Shown here: in pieces, positions 10,888 through 21,760 of the stretch | Layout of the letters: every line of letters starts with the position of its first letter | Numbering within the stretch: position 1 is the stretch's first letter | Assembly (NCBI GenBank): GCA_951640195.1 | Contig: OX621173.1 | Span: 165,780-229,779, forward strand | Direction of reading: 5' to 3' | Origin: Porpolomopsis calyptriformis | Taxonomy: Eukaryota; Basidiomycota; Agaricomycetes; Agaricales; Hygrophoraceae | DNA length: 64,000 bases | Program-made: the position numbers and the translations under genes | The notes under the pieces: generated by a model | What the model was told of the DNA's origin: nothing | Database searches by the model: none | What the model saw: only the letters and a program-made list of their open reading frames with translations

Positions 10888-11421
10888 TTGGTTCCAAGGG
10901 TAGTTACATTTGGGGGTGGGTGGATAACTGCATGAAAACAAGATAATCAGCATAAAATTTATCTAGATGTGGTGAAAAAATAAGCATTCATTCAATCGCA
11001 TGCGTATAGCCATTGTGGTGCTGGAAGTAGTTTCGTGTGTGAGTCACAGCTCTTGATCACTACTTAGGCTCCTCACACATCACTTCATAGCACATCACTT
11101 CATAAGTACATAACAGCTAGTTGATATTCACGCATACACAGACAAGATAGCTGGGAGTTAATCAATACAGTATCAAAGCAACTTGATATGTTATGCGTGA
11201 CATCACATTTGCATACCAAAATGGGATGGGAGTGGCGCATGTGAACTTGCTAATTTACACCTGCACACAGCTCAACATGTCTACACAGGTTTAGCACAAA
11301 TCGTATGTAGTAGACTTATATAGTAACTAGCTTGGAATGCAGCAATACAAGTTGATTAATATTTGTGGAAAGTTTGATGCGACATGCATGCAGCGTAATA
11401 GATGCTAATTCAGTAATTTTA
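10888..11421. other. Intergenic stretch without a supported gene
   Basis: AT-rich, with a short direct repeat of CACATCACTTCATA near 11079-11107. Nothing else recognised. Confidence 0.45.
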
Positions 11422-12572
11422 TCAAGACCATAACCTCCATGATGGTCTGTAGTTAAGCTTTCTGTCTCCATAGAGAACCTGAACCTGAGTGTGGTTGCTT
11501 TCGAGCATTTCACCTGACGCAATCATCTCCTCCATCCTTTTCAATGCCAACCGTGCAAACTCTTCACAGTCCATGTCTATCCAAGCATCGAATATACCAG
11601 CCCACGTAGCTGTGTTTGTAAAGGTATTATTGAGATATATAACTTGAGGCGATGCTTGTAAACTGGATTTGGGGGAATTTTTTGCTAAGATTCTAGCGGA
11701 CTGCTTGATAAAGTCAGTAGTACCCTTCACTTTCAAGCTAGTGCCAACCACAAGGAGAAGATCTAGTTGGCGACTGGGGGTGGTAGTTAACCCAAGATCA
11801 TTTTGCTGCACGTTTGCTATTTCTTCTCCTCGAGGATGTGGTTCTCCGTAAAGAATGATATTGGGTCGGAGTCGAGGCACAGTCGTTCTGCGTTTGCCCT
11901 GCTCTACCCTCTTTTCCATATTGATTTGACATTCAGTGCATTCTGGTAGTTGGCCCTCTTTCAAAGAGGGGTAGTATGGTTCGAGGATAAAAATGGAGGA
12001 GCAGCCAGGGCATCGTAGTTCCTCTAGGGATCCATGCAATGGAATGCATCGGGCTGGTCCATCACTGGGGTGAATTTCTGAGGACATATGTAACCCAGCC
12101 TTGAGCTCCAAACCATCGATATTTTGAGTGTAAACACGGAGTAACACTCCTTGGAGGTCTAGAGCACGAAGGAAATGGTGGAAGGCAGTGGGTTGTGCGA
12201 TCGCCGCTTTCTCAGCAAGGGTGGCAATGAGCTGACAATGCAGTGATTGTTGCTTTTGGGTCTAGAACATTAACTTGGTCAACTAATCCTCACTTGAACA
12301 TATATTTCTCACTACGAGGGATGAGCTAGTAAGCAGATCAGTCAGGTTGACTCCGGTAAATCCAGATAGTGCGTTGCCAGTATATAAGCCGTCTGGTCCT
12401 CTAAAACATGGAATACCTGCAGCCACGGATATTCCTGCTCCTAGAGAGTAGGTAAGTATTTGAATGAAACATGATGATGGGTCGATTTACCACAGAGCAT
12501 GACGATTCTCTTTGCTTTCAGTATTCCATCCATTAGATCTGTTGCACTTTGTTTTATAGTGGAGGGGAACAT
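11422..12572 (-). CDS. SIR2-family NAD-dependent protein deacylase (sirtuin)
   Basis: Three exons: 12572-12491, 12440-12313, 12261-11422; 349 residues. Sirtuins remove acyl groups from lysine using NAD+, and in fungi several act on histones. The hallmark motifs are present in order: GAGIS at 28-32, then GIPCFRGPDGLYT (normally GIPDFR, here Cys replaces Asp), YTQNIDGLE around 114-122, the catalytic His in LHGSL near 146, a zinc site with CPGC (154-157) and a second C-x2-C about 24 residues later, and VVGTSLKV further on. The start ATG gives a very short leader before the Rossmann fold, like the nuclear Hst3/Hst4-type or bacterial-like short sirtuins; I cannot assign the class. It follows the BAH/PHD gene in the same direction with only 72 bp between them. 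Confidence 0.87.
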
Positions 12573-12644
12573 AATAGCTGAGTTTTTAGCAGTAACACGG
12601 TGAAGGATAGTAGGTATTAGATAAGCTAGAAGAATGGTAAGGTA

Positions 12645-14010
12645 TCAAATAAGCAAATCTGAGCTACACCGAGGGCAAGTATAGTATGTTTGGTCTGTAA
12701 CGACTAATGGCTCATAAGAGTCTGTGTTATCTATGCCGAATTCTGCCTCAAGCCAGTTTTCCCAGTCAGTGTCTATCATATTTAACCGAGACTCCTCAAT
12801 GAGGTGAGCAGCTATCCATCCAGAGGCTTGGACGACACTGCGTTCCTGTGAAGAAAGCAACTTTCTAGCCTTGTTCACGATCCTAATATTTCCGGCTGTA
12901 AAATAAGTGAGACCTCCCCTAGCTGTGGGTTGGAAAGCAACTTGAAGTATAATTTTTGGGGTGTCGGCAAACTTCTCTATAGCATAGAGATTGTTAAGAT
13001 ACTGCTGCTGGGTAATGTTGGCAGGGGTTCCTAGGCAAGTAAGATGGGACCATCTTTTGCAGGACCAGCAGTAGCGTTGTTCCTCTGTATCGGGGGACCA
13101 AAGTGAATAACAGTGAGTTGCGCCACATATTTCTGGCTCGCCCTACCACCCAATAGATTACTACAGGGTATATGTTTAGTTCAATGAACGCACCTTCAAT
13201 GCCTGCCTATGCCCATCCCAGAAGTATCTAATAGAAATTTTAGTATAATAGATGGGTTGGTATTATCGTCAAGCTTACCGCATGTAATACGCGGTTACTG
13301 GAGGTTGATCTTCGATCTGATTTTTAATAATAACAATGTCGATTGTATCTACAGTTTAATTTTCAGTTCAGTTCAGTTCATTCTTTTATATCTGCTTCTC
13401 GATATAATAACCCTCACCTTCCAAGGCTTGCGCATCAATGATATCTGTAGAATCAGAGCCACACAGCTCTTGCTTTCCAAATGTGTTTATATACCTGTCA
13501 AGAGTAAGAAGAACATAGAGTGACAGGAGAAGGAGTAGGTTTTGAGATGCAACCTTTTAGTATCAGCCTTAACATCACTTCTCTCCAACAACTGCTTGGC
13601 TGTATACATCCATGAAACCTTAGCAAGATACTTGTTCTAAAGCACATTGTCAACATTGGGTAGGGTAGCTTGAGCAGGTGTATCACCTTAGTAGTTTTTC
13701 TTATTTGTAGGATCAAACCTTTCCAGTAGTCGTCCATTATAATATTATTTTCTTCCTTTGCATGGAGGCCAAGGTGACGGATGAGGCAGCTGTGTTTGAG
13801 GGAAATAATCAAATGACTACTATTCAAGCATTATCGATAAACACTTACAAGTCATTCTTAACGAATTTGCAAGGAGAGCCTATAAAGTTTTGATTCGGAA
13901 CAAATAGAACAAGGCATAGGTGATATCTCACCATCATTTGGATTAGGAACCTCGAGGTATTCTACGACTTTTGCAGATTTCCATTGTTTTTCCTCGGTTG
14001 TAGGTGCCAT
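12645..14010 (-). CDS. BAH and PHD-like zinc-finger protein
   Basis: Eight exons: 14010-13932, 13879-13849, 13789-13687, 13636-13554, 13494-13418, 13348-13279, 13227-13194, 13142-12645; total 975 nt, 324 residues, every phase closing. The N-terminal half reads like a BAH domain: YWKGLILQIRK, then AKVSWMYTAKQLLERSD, then YINTFGKQELCGSDSTDIID. BAH modules bind nucleosomes or modified histone tails. It is followed by RYFWDGHRQALKG and a Cys/His cluster (ICGATHC...YCWSCKRWSHLTCLG) with the C-x2-C-x2-W-x-H-x2-C ending of a PHD-like finger. The C-terminal ~110 residues include TCPRCSSDLL near the end, a possible extra zinc knuckle. A chromatin reader is the likely role. It is divergent from the large orphan gene. 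Confidence 0.68.
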
Positions 14011-14139
14011 AATAATAAATCTACGGACCAATGTTGATTATTCGTATTATATTCCCACAGCTATATATATGTCACGTGAATGTAGATACACTTTGTCTCG
14101 ACTATTGCACAAACATAGCTCTCGATCTTAACCTCCAAT
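14011..14139. promoter_or_regulatory. Shared divergent promoter with CACGTG box
   Basis: Only 129 bp separate the start codons of the BAH/PHD gene (14010, minus) and the large orphan gene (14140, plus). The centre has a TATATATAT run at 14062-14070 directly followed by TCACGTGA at 14072-14079, a palindromic E-box of the kind bound by bHLH factors. Whether it is functional is inference. Confidence 0.5.
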
Positions 14140-17100
14140 ATGGCAAACCAGGCAAATGAAGGTGCAGATTATGACAGTGATATAGATAGGATCATAGCTA
14201 TGTCCTCACTAGCCAAGGTAAGCCTATCCCTAGTAGTTATGTATCTAATTCGATTCACACAATTAAATCATTACGAGGCTAATAAAACCATAATAAACCA
14301 GGAAGGGGATTCGACTTCTAGTGGTTCAGATGATAGTGATATACGTAATATCCTGAATATGCCTTGTGCAGAGAAGATGCCAATGCCAATACCGATGCTA
14401 GGAGAAAAACATATGCCTTCCAAAAAACATATATTAATCAACAAAAAGCCAGTATACTCAGTAAGTGTATATCTGTTTTCAAGGTTAAAGTGCTCACATT
14501 ATTACAGACAACGTTAATTAGCCTAAATCATCTTAACATCCAGAATTCGGATCAGCAATATATATCGATACCTCCATTGGCTCCCTTAGGTCCCCAGCCA
14601 GGTCCTTCAAGGGTCCAAAACGCAATAAGTAGAAAGGATAATGACGCTGTATGTCTCAATTAACCTATGACAATAATAACTTACATTTATTTATTTTCCA
14701 GGTGGCGAAAGCATGGTATGTATTTTAAGAGAAATCATAAGATACTTGCGTATTAATACTGGTTAGGTTTAGTGATTATAGCTCTCCTTCAGAGCCTTCG
14801 GTGGATATTAGAAGGAACAACTCGCGATTTGAAACCAGACACCGGTGAATAAATCTATCATTCGAAATGTTAGGTTAAATACTAAACTTTTAGAAGCTCA
14901 ACAAGCCGATCATCGTCGCCAGCTAGCAATAACGGATCAGATTTCATTGGATCCAGTGAAAGTGACAGCGCTCATTCTCATTTACTAGCAAAAAATGCCA
15001 TTCGATTGAATCTACCACGATCTGAGCAAGAGCTTTTTATAGGTATGTTCTTATATTATTGGTGGTGATTAGACTCATTAAGGATATTAGACACGAAGCT
15101 AGCAGATCCAAGGATATGGGCTTCAGCTTGTCAATCATTGGGATCTGCTAAGCCTGGAAACCACCTGGATCACGCGGTCATAGAAATTTACCTTTTGAAA
15201 TCATGGTATATGTCCATTCAACCCCAGATGCCATCTCAGAGATATTCCTACTATCTAGACTCGGAAACGGTGAGCAGGGTAATAAGAGAAGAAGAAGACA
15301 TCCTGTCTACCGAAATCCATAAAACTCTCCTTCTTCCACCTCACGTTGCTATCCCGAAAAAGCCTGTGTTATTTTTCCCTCCACTATCATGGCAATCTTC
15401 TGCAACCCAAAGGCTAGCTTTATTTGATTACCAGCAGGAGAAGGTTCTTGTTTTTAGCCATGGAGCTCCACTCGAAACCAATATGTACTCAGATTGGACG
15501 GAGTGGAATGGCAACTACTATTGGAGGGCTATTGCTAATGTGTTTGGGTGGATCCTGGGTAGTGAGTTGGATGAGCGAGGTCCCCAAGTAATCGAACCGA
15601 ATTGGAATACGGTGAAAATCTCGTTTCTATACAGAAGAAGCATATTCATATACATATTTCAACAGAGTGAGGCCGACACTGGTTCCTGGATGGCATCGCT
15701 TTGCCAAGAAATCTTTGATAATGGTTGGATGTATTCCACAGACATTAACCAACACCCACTTGCACCCAAATTGCAATGTGTTCATGCGATGCGAGAGAGA
15801 ATATTTCTCACTGCGCTTCAAACTGTACAAAAATCATATGACTTCTGGAACAAGACTCAGACCCTGCTTCGGTATTCCATGGAACCCAATTCTGAGGTTG
15901 TGAATGATATGAAGGCTGGGCTTTTAAAATTCAAGCGTTTCGAGGTAATAGCACTTGCGCTTGCAACTGCTCGTATGAAGTGTGAGTATTATCTCATTCC
16001 GATTACCTGTGATAATCAATCTAAAGAGGCTACCTATATTAATCAACTAGGCCATCTTCTGGATAGTCACGACAAGGATGGCAATGCCAGCAATGACGAC
16101 AACAATCACAATGATGATGACAATGACAATGACAATGATGACAACGATGATGATTCCATTGTAATCAACCTACCACCTCAGCCTTCCAGAAGGTCTCTAC
16201 CTGAAATCCAACTTCCAGAGGTTGAGCTAAATGGGAATGGGGGTGAAGAAGCATTAGCAACAAGCGTTGATGAGCGGCCTTTTGATGACTACGAATCAGC
16301 TATGTTGGTTTGCTCCGAGGATCAAGCTGATATCATTCCAAACACGTGGACCTTTGACACCAATGGAATGCTTGTATTGGGCAAGCACTGGAGTATCTGG
16401 AGGGATAGAGGCTATAGGTTGCAGGCCGATTTTTTCTCTATGTTCAATAACCAGGAACCGGTTCTCCTCAATGACCACCTTCTTCCACACTGGGATTCAA
16501 GTGATCAAGCAAGTGGATGTTTACCATCATCTCCAGTTGCATACCCATCCTCGTTATCTTCTCATTCTTCTGAGGTGCTGAATTCCCTACTAGCTATGGA
16601 CAACCCAGATGTGACTGTGATGGGTGCTCAGGATATGTTGGATGAGGCGGGAGGGGTGGAAGGGACATCAGAGAGCCAGGGTGTGTTTGTAAAAGGTAAA
16701 GCACGCAACAACAAATTCATCTACTTCGACTTGGAGAAGGATAGAGTAAACCTGGACGATGAAGAAGTGTCAGTGTCGGTGGATATCGACAGCGTCATAT
16801 GGGTCACGCATAAACCACAGTTCATTGGTCCAATCAATATTCACCTTCTTCCACTGTTAGACGACAAACCTCCATTCTCTATCAACAATCATGTCTATGT
16901 CCAGGTTCTACAACCACCTACCACTCGAAATCCTAGGCAGAGGTCTAAAAGGTATCCACTTAGTGCCTTGCCACATACCCATTTCGGGCAGATGGGTCAA
17001 GGATCAGGCCAATTTAACACCTACGTCTTCTTCCCTCGTATGATTAGGAAAGACCCAGGAACGCATAGAATGACTACTCTGATGCCAAGGGAGGTACAGG

Positions 17101-19507
17101 AGTTGTGGTTCTCACAAGTGATCATGCCTGCTCTGCCAGTGGTTTTAGCCAACTACACCGGAATTATGGAGTATCTTCCTACAAGCGTCAGTAATCTCCA
17201 ATGGAAAATAGGGACAAGACGTACGACCAAGACCATTCCCCTCACACCTGAAGCATTTTCTTCCATGCGAACCACTCTCTGCGACATCATAAATAACCAG
17301 CCCGATCTCCTAGGCCGATTCGGGTCCTTTTTCTTTGTTGTAGATGCTCGAGGTATCAAACTGCTCTCTAAGCAGCACCACCCAACCGAGAATATATATC
17401 AGGCACTCTGTTCGATGATTCCTAACATGGACTGGGATTATATGAAGGACCGATCGCATGGAGAACTCTTGCTTGATCTTGGGATTTCATACCATCCTCC
17501 TTCTAGGGAGGATCAGGAGCCATTGGTAGGGCTGTGGAGGTTAGATAGGATCGACGACTCGTACGACCTTATGGGGATGAAAAAAGGAATGACCCATTAT
17601 ACTGCCATGTTTGGAGCTTATGGAGGGAGACAGGCTGAAACCAAGTTGAAGAAAAGTCGGCTTGTACACCTTTGCTTCCGATCCAGCTACAACCTTTGCT
17701 TTGAGGTGGTGCGACTTCCTGGCCAAACGAACTACCTATGTGATGACTGTGATGCAGTCAAGACAAATGACCGATTCATGACTAGCTGTGATCACTGGAA
17801 AAAGCTGTTTCAATCTTCTCAAATCCAGTCATTCGGCGTTAGAGAAGAAGTTAGAGGGAGTGGGTTAGCCATTATAAAGCTTCTTGATGTAGCATCTGAA
17901 AAGGTAAGCAGCGAAATAACTGCAAACTAGAAATGTCTAATGATTGCCAGGCACAAGACTATATGTCATCTGACCCTATCATTTGGATCAAGTCGAGCCT
18001 CTTTTTCAAGTTGTTGGCAAGAAGGCTAGCAGAGTTTCAAAACGTCCAACTACACCTTTCACGAAATCGACCAAGCAACTATGGAATGATGGCTACGCTT
18101 ATCATCCACCTGATTAAGCACACCATGGTCACGCCAAGGATAAAGCACACATTCTTGAATGATGTGTTGCGAGACCTTCGTTTCAGTTCGATAATGTGGA
18201 GGTTCGGAATGTTCTTTCTTCACGACCTCAAGTTGAAGAAAGGAGTGCTATCTCTAAGAGAACTACCGGAGGAGGATCCAGCTGAGGTTATCCAAGCATA
18301 TGGACAGTCCTTGAAGAAGCCACAGGCAACTCAAGCCAACCAGCCATATCACCTTATTCAAATGTATCAGCAAGATGCGTGCCCTTGGGGTCCCGATCCA
18401 TCTTGGTCAAGAATTCAGAAACTGTTGGAAACCGAGCCAGAGATTTTCCTTAGGGAATGGAGGTTGGATGATGACTGGGAAGCTCCTGAACTGCTTTACA
18501 CGAAGCTGTTGTTTGTTGAGTTCACGCATCAGCTGTGGCTAAGTCTGGCAGAGCAGTTTGCATCAGCAGGTGTTTTACCCAAGCCAACCACAGTTCAGGA
18601 AGCAATGGAGACTTGGACGGTACCTGCGATTCAGCATATCATAGGCATTGACCGTTGCCGATTCCTTCCTTCGAGCTGTGGCCTTAAAGGAAAGCTTCCT
18701 TTGAGTCACTCCCGTGATCTATCATTTTCAGCACATCGGGCAACCTTCTTCCCTGAACAAACTATCCAGATCCCAGAGAATTCAGTCTGGAAACCATACA
18801 CCAAGCCTGGAGGATATATCTCCACTTACCACCAATATCTTGTGGATTGGGATATGGATGAAGGTGATCAGCTCTGCCGTGAATTGGACAACATATTTGG
18901 CCAGTTACAATGCCTTCCTGTAGGTGGCCTATCGAATAAAAAGGGGAAACAAGTCATATGGGGGATGAAATCAGGCAAGATCAACTTTATTTCGAATTCA
19001 AAGTTCTATCGGATTGAAGAAATTGGGAAAGAGGTGGCTGCGCGTCCACGAACTCAGGTCCTAAAAAGGCCTCGTGCTTCAAAGAATATACTTCAGAGAC
19101 GACTAGATGAAACCTTGGGGAGATCGATAAAACCACCTATTCGGAGCCGAAAGTCTGCCAAAATCTACCAAAAATGAAAGCCTCCTGTGAGACGGAAAGC
19201 AGACAACAATCCTTCAGGTTCAGAGAGCGGGAAAGAGCAACAGGTTAGGGTTACTCGCTCAAAGGCCAAGGCTGCCCAGAAAGACGAGGGAAGAAAGGGG
19301 GTGAGTGGTGTGCGGATAACTCGGTCAAGAATGAACGCTGCTAGGAAAGATGCGGAGAGAGAAGATTCAGGTTCAGGAAGACATATAGTAGGTAGATCTC
19401 AGTCAAGAGTCAAGGCTGCTAGGGAACGGGCAGATTTAGAGTCTGATTCCGATTCCGATTCATTAGAGTACACAGATGAGCCAGGATCAGAGCAATCTAG
19501 TAGCTAA
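14140..19507 (+). CDS. Large orphan protein, full-length copy with C-terminal nonsense codon
   Basis: Nine exons: 14140-14217, 14302-14460, 14508-14648, 14702-14715, 14767-14844, 14894-15042, 15091-15611, 15666-17903, 17951-19177; 1534 residues to a TGA at 19175-19177. The frame then stays open to 19507, and the second copy has CGA at that place, so the ancestral protein was about 110 residues longer. I do not recognise the family. Visible: acidic Ser/Asp repeats at the N-terminus (DSDID, SDDSDI), an Asn/Asp tract encoded at 16093-16155, a long globular middle with LWFSQVIMPALP, a C-x2-C (LCDDCDAVK) near the end of exon 8, and a basic tail with repeated TRSKAKAA, TRSRMNAA and SRVKAA units then an acidic end. 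No transposase signature that I can see. Possibly a nuclear, DNA-associated protein by tail composition only. Confidence 0.65.
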
Positions 19508-19559
19508 TGTATCGATTTGAAGATTATATATTCACAGGTCTATTCTACCTATATGTGTT

Positions 19560-21440
19560 ACACTGCTCATTGTGGTACCCCAATCAGTCTGCCCATGGGG
19601 ATGTGGTTATTCTGGGATGTTATCACACTAATGCTATTGATTGAACATAACATGCTGATGGTTAGAGAGCTCGGTGAGAAGTTGAAGGTATAACCTCTGA
19701 TACCTCTTGCATGCTAATTACGGTACCCCAATTATTCCGCACATGAGGATTGGACTACTCCTGATGTTTGTAGCACCAATGCTATTGATTGAACATAAAA
19801 TCCTGATGCTTAGAGGGCTCTCTGATAAGTTGAAGGTGTACCCTCCCATACCTGTTGTATACTTATTGCGGCACCCTAGTTAATCCACACGTGATGATTG
19901 AACTATTCCTAACCTTTGTAATACTCATGCTATTGATTGAACATAAAATCCTGATACTCGGAGAGCTCTGTGATAAGTTGAAGGTATATCATCCGATACT
20001 TCTTACATACTATACCCCAATCATTCCACACATGAGGATTAGACTACTCCTGACCTTTGTAACACTAATGCTGTTGATTTAACATAAAATCCCGATGATT
20101 AGAGAGCTCTCTGATAAGTTAAAGGTATACCACCCCATGATATCTTATATACTTATTGCGGCACCCTAGTCAATCCATACACGAGGATTAGACTATTCCC
20201 AATGTTTATAACACTGATGCTATTGATTGAACATGAAATCCTGATGCTCAGAGAGCTCTGTGATAACTTGAAGGTATACCCCCCCCTACCTCCTGTATAC
20301 TTCTTGCGGCACCCCAGTCTATCTACACATGATGATTGGACTATTACCAATATTTGTAACACTGGCGCTATTGATTGAACATGAAATCCTGATGCTCAGA
20401 GAGCTCTGTGATAAGTTAGAGATATACCCCCCCATACCCCTTATATAGCTTATTGCAGTGCCTCATTCTGTCCATATATTGTCATTCCAAGCATCTGTAA
20501 CACTGGTGCTATTGATTGAACATGAAATTGTGATGTTTAAAGAGGTCTGTGATAAGTTGGAGATATACTCCACCATACCCCTTATATAGCTTATTGCAGT
20601 ACCTCATTCTGACCATATATTGTTATTCCGAGCATCTATGACACTGGTGCTATTGATTGAACATGAAATTGTGATGTTTAAAGAGGTCTGTGATAAGTTG
20701 GAGATATACTCCCTCATACCCTTTATATAACTTATTGGTGTGCCTTATTCTATCCATATATTGTTATTCCGAGCATCTATGACACTAGTGCTATTGATTG
20801 AACATGAAATCATGATGTTTAAAGATATCTGTAATAAGTTGGAGATATACCCCCCCATACCCCTTATATAACTGATTGCGGTACCCCAAATGGTCCATAA
20901 CTTAGGATTTTTGTATTCCCCACCTCTATGACACTGGGGCTATTGATTGAATATAAAACCCAGATTTTTAAAGAGCTCTGTGATACATTGGAGATATACC
21001 CCCCCCATACCCCTTATATGGCTTATTGCGGTATATTATTCTGCCTATAAATCAGGATTTTGTTATTCCAAGCCTCTATGACACTACTGCTATCGATTGA
21101 ACATGAAATCCCGATTTTTAAAGAGCTCTGTGATAAGTTGGAGATATACCCCCCCATACCCCTTATATAGCTTATTGCGGTACCCCAAATGGTCTATAAA
21201 TCAGGATTTTTGTATTCCCAGTATCTGTGACACTAGTGCTATCGATTGAACATAAAATCCTGATTTTTAAAGAGCTCTGTGATAAGTTGGAGATATACCA
21301 CCCCATACCCCTTATATCACTGATTGCGGTACCCCAAATGGTGCATAAATTGGGATTTTTGTATTCCCCACCTCTATAACACTAGGGCTATCGATTGAAT
21401 ATAAAACCCCGATTTTTAGAGCAGTCTATAGCCACTTATA
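19560..21440 (+). repeat. Satellite-like tandem array, unit 141-150 bp, first copy
   Basis: Thirteen diverged monomers, followed by a decayed one, lie directly behind the orphan gene. The anchor CTATTGATTGAACAT (or close variants) occurs at 19634, 19782, 19930, 20071, 20220, 20368, 20509, 20650, 20791, 20940, 21090, 21239 and 21388, spacings 141, 148, 149 or 150. Each monomer also has GAGCTCTGTGATAAGTTGGA and a pyrimidine stretch ATACCCCCCCATACCCCTTATAT. The two length classes (141 and ~149) differ by an 8-base indel. Confidence 0.9.
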
Positions 21441-21760
21441 CCTATACCTCCTCCTAAACCCTTACTATCTTCTACCACGACATACCAAATGCTCTAAAAA
21501 TCGGAATTTTGGGTGGGCCCACCATTAGTTCACTGTGCCTATCGAATGGACATGAAATTGTGATTTATAGAGTGCAATACAATAGCTGGGCTGCATAATG
21601 GTATAAATGGAGTATTTTACATATATCTCAAGAATGGGACCGCCGATTTTTTTAATTTATGGCTTAAACTGATTGTATTGGGATGCCCTAACGATCCCCC
21701 AAAGAATTTTGAATTAATTTTGTGCCAGCATTTTGGTCATTTTGTTAATAATGGGTCCCT
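21441..21760. other. End of duplication unit 1, non-coding
   Basis: AT-rich sequence after the satellite, including a decayed monomer near 21539 and a tail ending GGGTCCCT at the junction with unit 2. No gene seen. Confidence 0.5.

Noticed and set aside
19560..21440. Possible CRISPR array
   Set aside because: The whole 141-150 bp unit is repeated with divergence; there are no short identical repeats with unique spacers, no cas genes, and the genome is fungal.
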